From Macrocystis pyrifera (Eukaryota > Sar > Phaeophyceae > Laminariales > Laminariaceae): a stretch of DNA of 64,000 nt. The notes beneath the pieces are model-generated. The model was given only the letters and a program-made list of their open reading frames with translations. It had not been told where the DNA came from and did not search any database. Every line of letters starts with the position of its first letter. Position 1 is the first letter of the stretch. Both the position numbers and the translations under genes were made by a program. Shown here piece by piece: positions 48,789-55,575 of the stretch. The stretch is from contig JASSKH010000023.1 of NCBI GenBank assembly GCA_031763025.1, forward strand, positions 3,251,501-3,315,500. The letters are read 5' to 3'.

Positions 48789-49829
48789 CTGGCCTCTGTC
48801 TTTGAAGGCGCCGCAGGAGACACTAAGAGTATGTACGTACGTTGCCGTGCTGCTGCTCTCTCTATTAATAGTACCTGGTACGCCAGGTATCATCGTATGG
48901 TATACCGGCGTCCCCGGTGGCTTGGTAGGTGGTCCGCGAGCCTATCAAGATCAATTTCGTGAGTTCGAGTCTCACCGAGTGCATGCTCATAGGGACTTTT
49001 TTCTTGCATAAAATTGATTAGCGGAAAGCGCGAGAGCGTGAGTTAGCTGTACATTCGATGAAAATCGACGAGCAGCGGGAATGCTGAACCCTATGCGCGA
49101 TAAAAACTAAAGGCACGTACCGGGGGGGAGAAGGGACGACACCTGTGACCACGGCTTGTCTAGAAGATCGTCGAGGGTAAAACCTCCTACGAGTGGGCTG
49201 GAAAGTAAAAGTGATGATGAAAAAAAAAAAAAATACCAGGCAATACCTACGTATTCGTACCAGACCTGGTGTAATGCAGGTTTGAAACTCGCAACAGCCT
49301 AGGAGTATTGACTACCCGGCGCTTATCGTTGTACTGGCTGCTGCGGTGTGCACGTTTTCGAATAAAACTCGTAGCCCAGCATCCGGCACTCTTCTATCAC
49401 TCGTGCTGTAGTGCTGCCCCCGCGGCTTGGCGGGATCGCAGCATCATTACGTGCAGGCGTTCGGCCAAAAGTAACGCTAGACCAACACATGTAACGTATG
49501 ACAGCTGGTGTGCGATAGCAGTCGGAGCAAACAACACACGACGAACTTGCTCTGTCTAATCTGTCAGTGTATCATCTCCCATCAAGTCTCTGCTCCCATA
49601 TAAGTAGTGTTGCAGAAAGCCGAGGGTGTTCCGATCTGCGCGAAGCGCGGTTGTTGTATTTTGACTTCGAAGCCCTATCGCCGTGACTCACCACATAGTC
49701 CAGCATCGCGGCCCGCGCGCCTGTCACGCAGTCGTGAAAAAGCGTCAGAAGGTGCTTTTCTCCGCGACTGTCGACAAGGTGCCAATTCCGGTTCACCTCT
49801 CCATCGAGGATGCTCACAGAATGAGCCAT
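30647..49829 (-). CDS. FAIM-like / PX / PDZ multidomain protein, at least nine exons
   Basis: Exons on the minus strand: a, 49,829-49,692; b, 44,465-44,350; c, 43,604-43,529; d, 42,347-42,228; e, 41,651-41,610; f, 38,234-38,085; g, 36,220-36,020; h, 33,863-33,728; i, 31,814-30,647. All sites are GT-AG. Phases agree from a to g (281 codons) and from h to i. At least one small exon between g and h was not found, because h needs a phase-2 partner. Exons a-c give a FAIM-like beta fold, d-g a full PX domain (phosphoinositide binding), h the second half of a PDZ domain (peptide binding) and i a Pro/Gly/Ser-rich tail ending SEDDGEEENPFA. I know no described protein with this order. The protein is presumably a membrane adaptor. 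Introns of 1-5 kb hold most of the repeats listed here. A 10-base homopolymer in exon i shifts the frame. The chosen start is the ATG of MAHSVSILDG. Confidence 0.7.
31938..32092 (-). mobile_element. Poly(C)-ended repeat, form A (A1), partial dimer
   Basis: On the minus strand: a unit with gaccctcg-type core (gtgcgagggtcgatggtcat) and cgactacggccatgcat ends atgagcac, runs into poly(C), then a second partial unit (ctcatacgactacggcc) ends atgagtat and runs into another poly(C). The repeat thus resumes after its own tail. Confidence 0.7.
32565..33385. repeat. Satellite array, about 17 units of 40-52 bp
   Basis: The core ccagcgataaggcatgcc, then tta.tgggg.gttcacta and a variable tatatgtggtatt, recurs from 32,576 to about 33,350. 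Units differ in length by loss of the AT-rich part. aaggcatgcctt is palindromic. It sits in an intron of the FAIM-PX-PDZ gene. Related single cores are at 18.94 and 19.0 kb. Confidence 0.9.
33425..33600. repeat. GGGTC/GACCC microsatellite
   Basis: Runs of ggtcgggtcgggtcgggtc and the reverse gacccgacccg, separated by short unique sequence. Intronic. Confidence 0.8.
33728..33863 (-). CDS. Exon h: PDZ domain, second half
   Basis: 45 codons plus one leading base: SPTGVCPGDRLFKVNGEST, MSLEAAWSSVKRA and RPVMLHFLGP, then CCG|GTAAGA. G-D-x-L/I-x-x-V-N-G, an alpha2-like helix and a final beta strand are typical of PDZ. The carboxylate-binding GLGF loop must be in a preceding exon that I could not place. 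Confidence 0.75.
33949..34105 (-). mobile_element. Poly(C)-ended repeats A2 and B3 joined head to tail
   Basis: Read on the minus strand: form A (tccgtcccggtattgtaggg ... cggccatgcatgacatgag) continues without a gap into form B (ctccgtctcgaaagggatg ... agcaacaaatgagtacg) and then nine C. The two forms therefore look like monomers of one tandem unit. Confidence 0.75.
34190..34650. repeat. GATC-rich repeat with short tandem core
   Basis: 34,440-34,590 is a tandem of gatctatctgtagat-type units. Both flanks carry a direct repeat: acggaggggcattggacgtcga at 34,197 and acggaggggcaccggatatcga at 34,598, each followed by gcagcg.cacat and gcagcga.agt. Confidence 0.75.
34926..34999. repeat. 74-base G homopolymer
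   Basis: Uninterrupted G from 34,926 to 34,999, preceded by a caagcaagcaagcaagcg tetranucleotide tract. The longest homopolymer in the window. The true length in the genome is uncertain. Confidence 0.9.
35152..35232 (+). mobile_element. Retroposon 3' end with poly(A), copy 2
   Basis: Same 65-bp segment as at 12,557 (gaaattggaacgtggaagtg ... ccgccggaggat), followed by a long uninterrupted A tract (35,207-35,232). A copy of the 110-bp element begins directly after the A tract. Confidence 0.65.
35234..35579 (+). mobile_element. 110-bp palindromic-ended element, three tandem copies
   Basis: Copies at 35,234-35,339, 35,351-35,459 and 35,471-35,579, each separated by the same 11-bp linker (ttaaatattag). 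Left end tattacgggggtccatagtt; right end ttactatggtcccccgtaat; the ends are about 28-bp imperfect inverted repeats. The centre is not symmetric (gttagtaaaaatag, then aggttt.tgtgtgtaccgta), so orientation is defined. No coding capacity. Confidence 0.9.
35819..35924 (+). mobile_element. 110-bp element copy d
   Basis: Diverged left end (ctcggggaaccgtagtaaat), intact right end (ccatggtccccccgtaata). Confidence 0.85.
36020..36220 (-). CDS. Exon g: end of PX domain and linker
   Basis: 67 codons after TTCGCGTAG: LPHVSTLDSTRAFLGM closes the PX domain (the usual x-L-x-x-F-L helix), then a linker rich in Gly/Ala. Ends ITAVQ at TTCAG|GTGAGAG. Confidence 0.8.
36551..36709 (+). mobile_element. Poly(C)-ended repeat, form A (A3)
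   Basis: From gcgcttggtgcatgcaagca through tgctccgtcccggcattgta and gactacggccgtgcatga to acgagta followed by 37 C, then more C after a short break. The start matches that of A6 (58,326). Confidence 0.85.
37195..37310. repeat. Repeated palindrome ATCAC.CGTGTGAT
   Basis: Three copies of tatcacccgtgtgata, tatcacacgtgtgata and taccacccgtgtgatg, spaced by ggta/gata and gtgttatgt. Each could form a small hairpin or bind a dimeric protein. Confidence 0.6.
37936..38048 (+). mobile_element. Poly(C)-ended repeat, form B (B4)
   Basis: From gtgttggaggtgtctctact through tactccgtctcgaaagggat and gacttaaggcaagcaacaaa to tgag followed by 14 C. It ends about 37 bp from the donor of PX exon f. Confidence 0.85.
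38085..38234 (-). CDS. Exon f: PX domain, Pro-rich loop and last helices
   Basis: 50 codons from VESLMKGHHL to YMKVLLQ. Contains LPRFPGKK (the PX membrane loop, usually P-P-x-P-x-K) and VEDRRIALEQYMKVLLQ (the R-R-x-x-L-x-x-Y/F helix). Good donor CTGCAG|GTGAGG. The upstream intron is 3.4 kb. Confidence 0.85.
38740..38998. mobile_element. MITE-like element with 16-bp perfect terminal inverted repeats
   Basis: Left end agggctgggcactggc, right end gccagtgcccagccct, about 259 bp apart, no coding capacity. The termini resemble hAT-type ends. No 8-bp target duplication is evident. Confidence 0.7.
39665..39773 (-). mobile_element. 110-bp element copy e
   Basis: Reverse orientation; both ends well kept (tattacgggggtccatagtt and aactatggacccccgtaata). 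Confidence 0.9.
39972..40199 (-). mobile_element. 110-bp element copies f and g, adjacent
   Basis: 39,972-40,079 and 40,092-40,199, both reverse, separated by 12 bp containing ttta. A second tandem pair of this family, matching the three-copy array at 35.2 kb but in the opposite orientation. Confidence 0.85.
40614..40735. repeat. GATC-rich repeat, partial copy
   Basis: Contains ttcggcttccacccggcaac, atgagctagatcatacagat and gggaatcgatcatctgta, which recur in the copies at 58.7 and 63.3 kb. Confidence 0.65.
40857..40940. repeat. Short imperfect palindrome (hairpin)
   Basis: cactctgtcccgaa and aagaaccgtttgta on the left pair with atacgaacggtcctaa and ttcgggacacagtg on the right, with a small central loop. 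Possible MITE relic. Confidence 0.6.
41131..41225 (+). mobile_element. Poly(C)-ended repeat, form A (A4), 5' truncated
   Basis: Retains catacgactacggccatgca, tgacatcgagtacatc and then CCCCCCCGCCCC. The upstream part is replaced by ttacttggttttggtatga, which also occurs near 28.49 and 52.45 kb. Confidence 0.7.
41469..41587 (+). mobile_element. Poly(C)-ended repeat, form A (A5)
   Basis: From gtgaaaacccgacgagctcc through ggcattgtatatagggatgc and gactacggccgtgcgtga to catgagtaa followed by 16 C. It ends about 25 bp from the PX microexon e. Confidence 0.85.
41610..41651 (-). CDS. Exon e: PX microexon with RRFREFVALH
   Basis: Only 42 bp, VHRRFREFVALHDQ, between AACAG and GTACGC. It carries the PX signature R-R-F/Y-x-x-F-x-x-L, including the Arg that contacts the 3-phosphate of PI3P in sorting nexins. 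The repeat A5 with its poly(C) tract lies just downstream in the next intron. Confidence 0.85.
42228..42347 (-). CDS. Exon d: PX domain, N-terminal strands
   Basis: 40 codons, NTEYEYEVTLPATVDTG then VTWYEVHTMRKSDSKDTL. This is the beta1-beta2 hairpin of a PX domain (V-T-x-P, then W/Y-x-V-x-T/H). Phase 0 on both sides. Confidence 0.75.
43529..43604 (-). CDS. Exon c: FAIM-like domain, GFSYECELNG strand
   Basis: After the acceptor TTTGACAG it reads RGLTGFSYECELNGRLVLD and ends TTSVVQ at GTTCAG|GTGAAA. G-F-x-Y-E-x-x-x-x-x-x-N-G is the most recognisable FAIM signature in the gene. Confidence 0.6.
44350..44465 (-). CDS. Exon b: FAIM-like domain, middle
   Basis: Begins after TTGCGCTGCAG with EVPGSAGTTNLFNLVAGKVD, continues ISFTM and ends LSIL plus two bases of an Arg codon at TTGCG|GTGGGT. 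Joined to exon a it reads LDYV-EVPGS, continuing the strand-turn pattern. Exon c supplies the last base of the Arg codon. Confidence 0.6.
45240..46150. repeat. Diverged tandem repeat, unit about 200 bp, two or three copies
   Basis: Shared landmarks: cccccgccctt (45,300 and 45,706), gggggccgaga.agac (45,349 and 45,750), agtaggca.gat (45,373 and 45,775), tttgaatcttgg (45,416 and 45,893). A copy of the 110-bp element separates the first two units. Intron a-b of the FAIM-PX-PDZ gene. Confidence 0.6.
45487..45596 (+). mobile_element. 110-bp element copy h
   Basis: Left end tattacaggggaccatagta, right end tactatggtcccccgaaata. Confidence 0.9.
47500..47935. repeat. Imperfect palindrome of about 430 bp
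   Basis: The left arm (gtcgcgtcattcaccagcca, then agcgcgaggcccctgaaggc) pairs with the right arm (gccttcagggggctcgcgct, then tggctggcgaatgacgcgac). Inner parts pair too (gactgcgac..ccggtcg around 47,740). Lies in intron a-b. A foldback element or inverted duplication. Confidence 0.75.
48365..48596 (+). mobile_element. 110-bp element copy i, with about 120-bp insertion
   Basis: Both ends are intact (tatcacgggggtccatagta and aactatggtcccccgtaata). The interior between gtaaaaaatagg and gggaatatatt is expanded and contains gcagggcaagggttgccctg, a small hairpin. Confidence 0.8.
48753..48790. repeat. (GTGC)n microsatellite
   Basis: About nine tandem gtgc units. Confidence 0.95.
48918..48992 (+). 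other. tRNA-like Pol III promoter arrangement
   Basis: An A-box-like tggcttggtagg at 48,918 and a B-box-like gttcgagtc at 48,962 have tRNA spacing. The B box sits in a perfect 5-bp stem (gtgag/ctcac). A run of six T follows at 48,987. The acceptor ends do not pair, so this is not a functional tRNA; it could be a SINE head or a tRNA relic. Confidence 0.3.
49692..49829 (-). CDS. Exon a: FAIM-like domain, first strands
   Basis: 46 codons from MAHSVSILDG to AAMLDYV, then a good donor (TATGTG|GTGAGTC). The segment HLLTLFHDCVTGARAAMLDY follows the FAIM pattern of a beta strand, a turn with T/S-G-K/R, then V-x-V-D. The fit is by pattern only. An upstream in-frame extension (PIGAAADLPAI) is open, so the start could lie further out. 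Confidence 0.55.
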
Positions 49830-50137
49830 AATTGCCGGCAAGTCAGCAGCAGCTCCGATTGGAGACACCGCACGCACCGCGCGTGTTAGCCCAGTCGGAA
49901 AAAAAAAACAGAAACGCAGAAGCTCGGCAGTCGGAAGAGTCGTGGCAGGTCGACCCTTGCGCAGTAAAGACCAACCTGCACCTGAGCGAGCTGCTGGTAC
50001 TGCAGGGTAAAAGTTCTACCCTTTAATGATTTTTTTTTCATTTGCTGTCTGCGCTATTCGAACCTTTTGGAACTCCCAAAAAATGGGAGAGGCCCAGATT
50101 CAATGGGAATGACTCCTAGTCATTCCCATTGCCCAGA
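49830..50137. other. Upstream flank of the FAIM-PX-PDZ gene; nothing assigned
   Basis: If exon a is the first coding exon, its promoter or 5' untranslated exon lies here. A small palindrome (caatgggaatgactc...cattcccattg) is at 50,101-50,131. No core promoter motif is identifiable. Confidence 0.35.
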
Positions 50138-50730
50138 TTTTATAAGAAACTAAGAAAGCACGTCAGCTGTGAGTTCAACCGATCGGCAGATCGATCGATA
50201 CCCAACTTTGCAAGCTGCGTGAACCGCGCGCGTTTTCCATTATTTCCCTCGCGATTGACTACTGGCCAGAGACTCCCCTGGATGCCACCAGGGTCGACGA
50301 GACGATAATACTTACAGCTGGTTCGATTTCCAATTGATTTCGGCCAGTACCATTTCGCGCACTGAGAAACAGCAGATCGACAGCAGATTTCTATTTATTT
50401 ATTTTTTAATAAATTTTGAAATACGTCACCTGTGAGTGCGACTGATTAATTAGTTGATACTCAACTTTGCAAGCTTCGTAATACGCCTCGTCTATATTCC
50501 ACTTGCAACACCATTTTGCAAATAAACCGATCAATTGGAAATCGAACCAGCTGTAAGTATTATCGTCTCGTCGACCCTGGTGGCATCCAGGGGAGTCTCT
50601 GGCCAGTAGTCAATCGCGAGGGAAATAATGGAAAACGCGCGCGGGTTCACGCAGCTTGCAAAGTTGAGTATCGACCGATCTGCCGATCGGTTGAACTCAC
50701 AGCTGACGTGCTTTCTTAGTTTCTTATAAA
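50138..50730. repeat. Near-perfect inverted repeat, 200-bp arms, 193-bp loop
   Basis: Left arm 50,138-50,337, right arm 50,531-50,730. By eye the arms differ by two substitutions and one single-base indel. The outer part of each arm carries the repeat cgtcagctgtgagttcaacc ... gcaagctgcgtgaa; a diverged copy lies in the loop (50,424-50,480), a further inverted copy at 51,345-51,402 and another at 22,124. Transcription would give a long hairpin RNA. Confidence 0.9.
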
Positions 50731-51339
50731 AAATTAAACCAACACCACGTATATCAGGCAACGCGAGTGCATCGGCGCTTTGTTTCCTTGCGTCGGGAGT
50801 ATTTTTCTTTTCTTTTACTGCAGATCACTTGCCACAGCAAACAATCCAGGCGCCAAAGTGGCTGGGGCACACGGCACATGAACGGGTTAAGCACGCAGTA
50901 GTACGCACATGGGGAGATGAACAGTGATAGCTTATTATTTCGTTCCATCCAGGCCTGGCGGCCTGGCGGTGCAGCGGCATGTATCTATGTATGTCATGAT
51001 ACACACCCATCAGACCACCCTGTTGCACGATGACAGACACGTCCCGACGCTGTCACGCTGCTTGCTGCTGCTGCTGCTGCTGTATGAGCGCATGAATGCT
51101 CTCGAAGTATGTACGATGTGTCGTCCGATGCCCTCTTTTTATGTCGTGTGTGTGTCCTGTGGCGTCGTGCGCGTGTGCTCGTTCTTCATGCTCTCTTCAA
51201 AACTCGGCATGTATATGTTCAGATCAGTTGACATGCACGCTGAAACTAACATTATAATAAACTGCTCGTGATCATAGGGCTAAAGACGGCGGTGGCGAAG
51301 GTGGGGCGTTTTTGACGAATACGCTGGATACGATACTTT

Positions 51340-51600
51340 TTTTCACGCAGCTTGCAAAGTTGAGTATCAACTATTTGATCAGTCGAACTCACAGCTGACG
51401 CATTAAAAGGGCCCATCTTAACGGGGACTTTCGGCTCTTTCAATTTGACTTGATTTTTTTTTCTAATTTAATTTAAGGACCCATCTAATCGAGGACTTTC
51501 GGTTCTTTCAATTTGACTAGATTTTTTTTTTCTAATTTAATTTACATGTGATTGACCGAAATTTAGTGTTCCCCGTTATGATGGGCTCTAAAATAAAATA
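51340..51600. mobile_element. MITE-like element with GGGCCCATC...GATGGGCTC ends, plus internal partial duplication
   Basis: gggcccatcttaacggggac, then ttcgg.tctttcaatttgac, an oligo(T), taatttaattt, and ending attgaccgaaatttagtg and gttatgatgggctcta. The left half is repeated in tandem at 51,480. A reverse-oriented copy is at 55,420-55,575. A copy of the cacgcagcttgcaaagttga repeat abuts on the left. Confidence 0.75.
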
Positions 51601-51601
51601 A

Positions 51602-51775
51602 AAGGGGTTTTGCCAAAATCAGGTATATACCTGGCCACTTTCGTGCCAAAAACAGTTACATACTGAAATCAAGTACAAAACACACACCAGGAGCCCTGCT
51701 ATTGGCCAAGCTGACATTGTAACTGATTTTGGCACGAAAAGGCCAAGGTACACCTGATTTTTTTTACTGTCTAGC
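51602..51775. repeat. Inverted repeat with CCAAAATCAG / CTGATTTTGG ends
   Basis: ttttgccaaaatcaggtata, cctggccactttcgtgcca and aacagttaca on the left pair with tgtaactgattttggcacga, aaaggccaagg and acacctgattttt on the right. A fragment recurs at 52,470-52,520 (tatacctgattttggc). Confidence 0.75.
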
Positions 51776-51779
51776 TTTC

Positions 51780-53880
51780 AACTGATTTTGGCCAATTTTA
51801 AACCGATCAGAGAGGCCATACGTACACTGTGTTTTCTCTCCGTATATACTATGCGTCTGCCCTCCCTCGGTTGAAATTCTTCTGTATTGACGTATAAACT
51901 CTATCCTCGTACGTCGTACGTAAAAAAAAGTACGTATATACATGCATACACGCGTACGCTGGTTTCACTTTTTCTCCTTTGGGGTGTGCGATGTGCTTCA
52001 GTTAGTTGTTGTGTGCACTCTGTTGTTTTCTATGTTCACAGCAGTCTTTACAGCACCATGGTCAGCAGTCTTTACAGCACCATGGACACTCGGCGTTTCG
52101 TCTGCACCACCCCGCGTCGAGGTGGTCTCATGTTTGGTACGGCAAGATAATTTCGTGCCGAGCAGGCAGTTCCGCGAGGACGGTCTGGAAGCTTTAAAGC
52201 TGTCAACGGGGGGGGGGGGGGCGCCAGAGAGTAAATACTCTTGGCCCTCCCGCTGTGGCGAAACAAACGAAGCATATTAATAGTGACTATTTGCAGGTCC
52301 AAGTGGAGCCCGTGGTACCTATGATACACCCTGAAGAAAACAAAACAATTCAGATGATTTTGGAGGCCATGTGGCACGCTTAGTGCTTTAGGCGCATTCT
52401 TTTTTTACCGGATTGTCATGGACATCACACCGCTCGTGGCGCGCGTTTTTTTTTTACTTGGTTTTATTATGTACCTGATTTTGGCTCAAACGGATCAGGT
52501 ATACCTGATTTTGGCATTTGCCCAAATAAAAAAGTGACTTGCGCACATACAAATAGGAATGCCCTACCGCTGATAATAATCGATGCTAAAGAGAGTACTC
52601 TGCTGTGCAGGGTGCTGTAGGCTGTAGGCAAGGTGTAGGCCACCGCCTGTTGTAGCTGGTATTTTACACCCAACATTAGTACGCACGAAAACCGTTTTTT
52701 CTGCAGTCCGGTAGTGCCGATTCTTCTTTGTGGCCCTTTTCCGTATTTATTTGGTTCTGGGCTCGCCGCCCTGAGTCCGCAACTTCGTTCAGCGGCGCGG
52801 CATGCAGGTATATATAGGATGACCCACAACCCAACTACCATTAAATACCTGCGTTTTTTGTGTTCTTTCGGTCGAGACTTTACGGTGCGGTCGGGATATT
52901 TTACTACTGGCATTTCTTGCCGACAAGAGATATCGGCCGAAGACGTTCACGTTTCACGCCCCGCGTCAAAAATGTGTACTACTACTTGAAGTTTCCTACG
53001 CAGGTACAGGTGAGCGTCTCGAAGCAAAACGGGTCAGTCAAGCGTACGGCACTGCCACCCGCCGGCCGCGCGGATGTCGAGACCTACGAAGGGTCGACAT
53101 GTATGTATGTCCCGCCGCATTGTTGACAACACCAATCACCCTCCGGTGATCGCACTCTTTTCGTGCCATCTGGTCCATGCGGTCGCACGAAGTATGACAA
53201 CTACTAATACCAACTATTAATACCTGGTATTATGCTGCAGTTAGTTGTACTGATGTTTGCGGTGGCGTGACGCTTTTTCCCAGAGAAACTTCCTTGCAGC
53301 TTTTTTATTGAATAACGCCACGAACGGGAGGATCGAGACTTGAAGCATATGGAGGCGAGCCACGAGCGAGAACAAAAAAACAGAGACAGCATGCGAGAAA
53401 AAAAAAAAAAAAAAAAAAACTGCATGCTTTGCGTTATGCATTAGTAAGCCTCCCTCGTCTCGGAAAGTGACTTCGTATGTAGGTACTCTAAACCTACAAC
53501 AAACACGAGTTACAATACGGCAGAGCCACCGCTCCCTCGAAGGCATGCACAACTGTCTCTATAGTCTCTACAAGCAGCACAGCAATACCCTCCCACACAA
53601 AACGCCTCGCAGGACAAACTAGCAGGGCAACCACGGGCTAATGGCAAACAGCGATGGTGACCATCACTGCCCGCCATGTATCATAGCAACAGCTCAATTA
53701 TCAGCGTAGCGCAGCACCCAAAAAAAACAAAGCACATCACAAAAAAACTGCCCTCACTTCGTGCACGTGCCGCCGAAATCTCAACGAACGAGGGGACTTG
53801 CCCCCCCCCCACCTTCATCACCCCAACAACAAACTCGACACGCCTTTCCGGTTCTCTCTGGCAAGAACCCTACTGGTACA
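51780..53880. other. No confident gene; possible terminal exon at 52,993-53,125 (+)
   Basis: After a good acceptor (tttcctacgcag) the plus frame VQVSVSKQNGSVKRTALPPA continues to a stop at 53,123. No domain is recognised and no upstream exon found. The rest contains a 13-G tract (52,209) and short frames. Confidence 0.25.
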
Positions 53881-53882
53881 GC

Positions 53883-54520
53883 CTACGCTTCATCTCGCTC
53901 CTCGCAGTTGACAAGACAGCCCTGCATGGCCAACGGTATCCCCCGCTTGAACACGGTCTTTCCTATCCCAACACCCCCTTCTTGATGCGACACTAATTTC
54001 AACCCCGGCCCCGCCCCCCCCGGCCTCCTCGGCCCCACTGCCCCCCCCCCGCCCCTACTCTGCCTTCCCCCCGAACGCCGACCACCCTGGCCCCTGCCCC
54101 CTCCCCCCCTGCCCTCCATCGGGGCAGCATACCTCCCGCCCCCTCCCCCTCCTCCTCTTCCCCCTCCTCTTCCCCTTCCCCCCACTTCCGACGCATTCCC
54201 GTGACCCCGTCCTCTTCTGCCTCCGGAGCCCCCACCCCTCGGTGACCACTGCTGCTGGTTTCCGTACTGGCCACGTCCACCACCACCACCGCCGCCGCCA
54301 TTTCCTCGGTATCGGCCAGAGGATGCGGCAGCAGCGGCAGCGCCGTCAGCCACCGACGGTTCGTGCAGCAGAGCGTTAACGATGGCGACTACCTCCGCTG
54401 CCTGGCCGGTGACCGGGCGGCCGTTTGCCTGCATGTGCTGCGCGAATGCCGCGTGGAGACGGTTTCGCAAGATGAGGAGGCGTCGGCCTTGCTCGGCCTG
54501 AAGCTGTACGGGGGCGGGGG
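53883..54520 (-). CDS. RGG/Gly-rich protein or exon, unknown
   Basis: Open frame reading ILRNRLHAAFAQHMQANGRP, VTGQAAEVVAIVNALLHEPS, an Ala run, then a long Gly/Arg region with RGG boxes (GRGRGGGRGGGGGGGR, GRRSGGRQSRGGGG) and a short end CLVNCEERDEA before a stop. The N-terminal 45 residues look like a real amphipathic helical segment. RGG boxes bind RNA in many proteins; gag-like proteins of retroelements can have similar tails. No second exon or other retroelement domain was seen nearby, so host exon and gag are both possible. Confidence 0.4.
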
Positions 54521-54872
54521 AGGGGGGCAGGGGGGGAGGGGGAGGGGGGGGGTCAAGGTATACTAGAAGGGGAAATGATCGGTAGCTGTTATGTTGCGCA
54601 TACGGTAGGGTATCAATGGCATGCCAGTTGCTTCCGCAAAAACGACACGGTGGTGGTGCAGTGCCGTATCTATTTCGGAAAAAAAAAAAAACGAGGGATC
54701 AAACCATCCTTGCAAATCGCCACCTGTCTACCCTACAACCAACACCCTCGACAGAGGAAGAAGGCCATACAACCGCAAGAGCCATCACCTCACTCCTGCC
54801 TGATAACGCGTTCCACGTTTCCAACCGTCTCCACTACCTGGTACACAATACCAGGCGGTAAAAAAAAACATC

Positions 54873-54982
54873 TATTACGGGGGTCCATAGTTAACAAGAC
54901 CTATGGCATACATGAAAACCTATATATTTAGGTATTTTTACTAACAATATTTTGGTCCCGTTTACTATGGTCCCCCGTAATA
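54873..54982 (-). mobile_element. 110-bp element copy j
   Basis: tattacgggggtccatagtt to ttactatggtcccccgtaata, reverse orientation, followed directly by the TACCTGGTAC motif. Confidence 0.9.
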
Positions 54983-55419
54983 CCTGGTACCTGATATACA
55001 GTAGTATTAATAGTGGTCCCTCTATAATGTCCGTATGTGCCAGGCCAACCAACCGTCAATTCAGCGGGCACCGGCAATATTCCGCACCGCCACACATCCC
55101 ATCTGGGCGGCGCGATTTCACCAACAGGTTTATCGGGCACCGGCATCATAGAGGGGACCCCTACGGTAACACTACAAACATGACGCTCACGGGGAAGAGC
55201 GAACCGTTTTCGGGTAAAACAGTAATAAAGGGCATCAACCACAAGCTACAGCAGTACTGCTGCAGCGACAACAAAACAACAAAAAAGTGGACAAGGTTAA
55301 GGTTCACCCTTGTAGAACTGACACACTATTCCCACACCAATCCCCAAGCCCGTTTTCGCCCCAACCCTGAGGCGACGCGCAACCCCTCGCAGCACACCAA
55401 CCATCATTGATCGTTGCTA

Positions 55420-55575
55420 GAGCCCATCTTAACGAACGGGGAACGGGGGGGGGAACGGGGGGGGGAACACTAAATTTCGTTCAATTTAGATGCAAATTAA
55501 ACTAGAAAAAAAAAAAAAAAAAAAATCAAGTCAAATTGAAAGAACCGAAAGTCCTCGATAAGATGGGCCCTTAAT
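55420..55575. mobile_element. Reverse copy of the 51.4 kb MITE-like element
   Basis: agcccatcttaacgaacggg, two ggggaacggggggg units, actaaatttcgttcaattta, a 21-A tract, aagtcaaattgaaagaaccg, ctcgataagatgggccct. It matches the 51.4 kb element in reverse. Confidence 0.75.
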
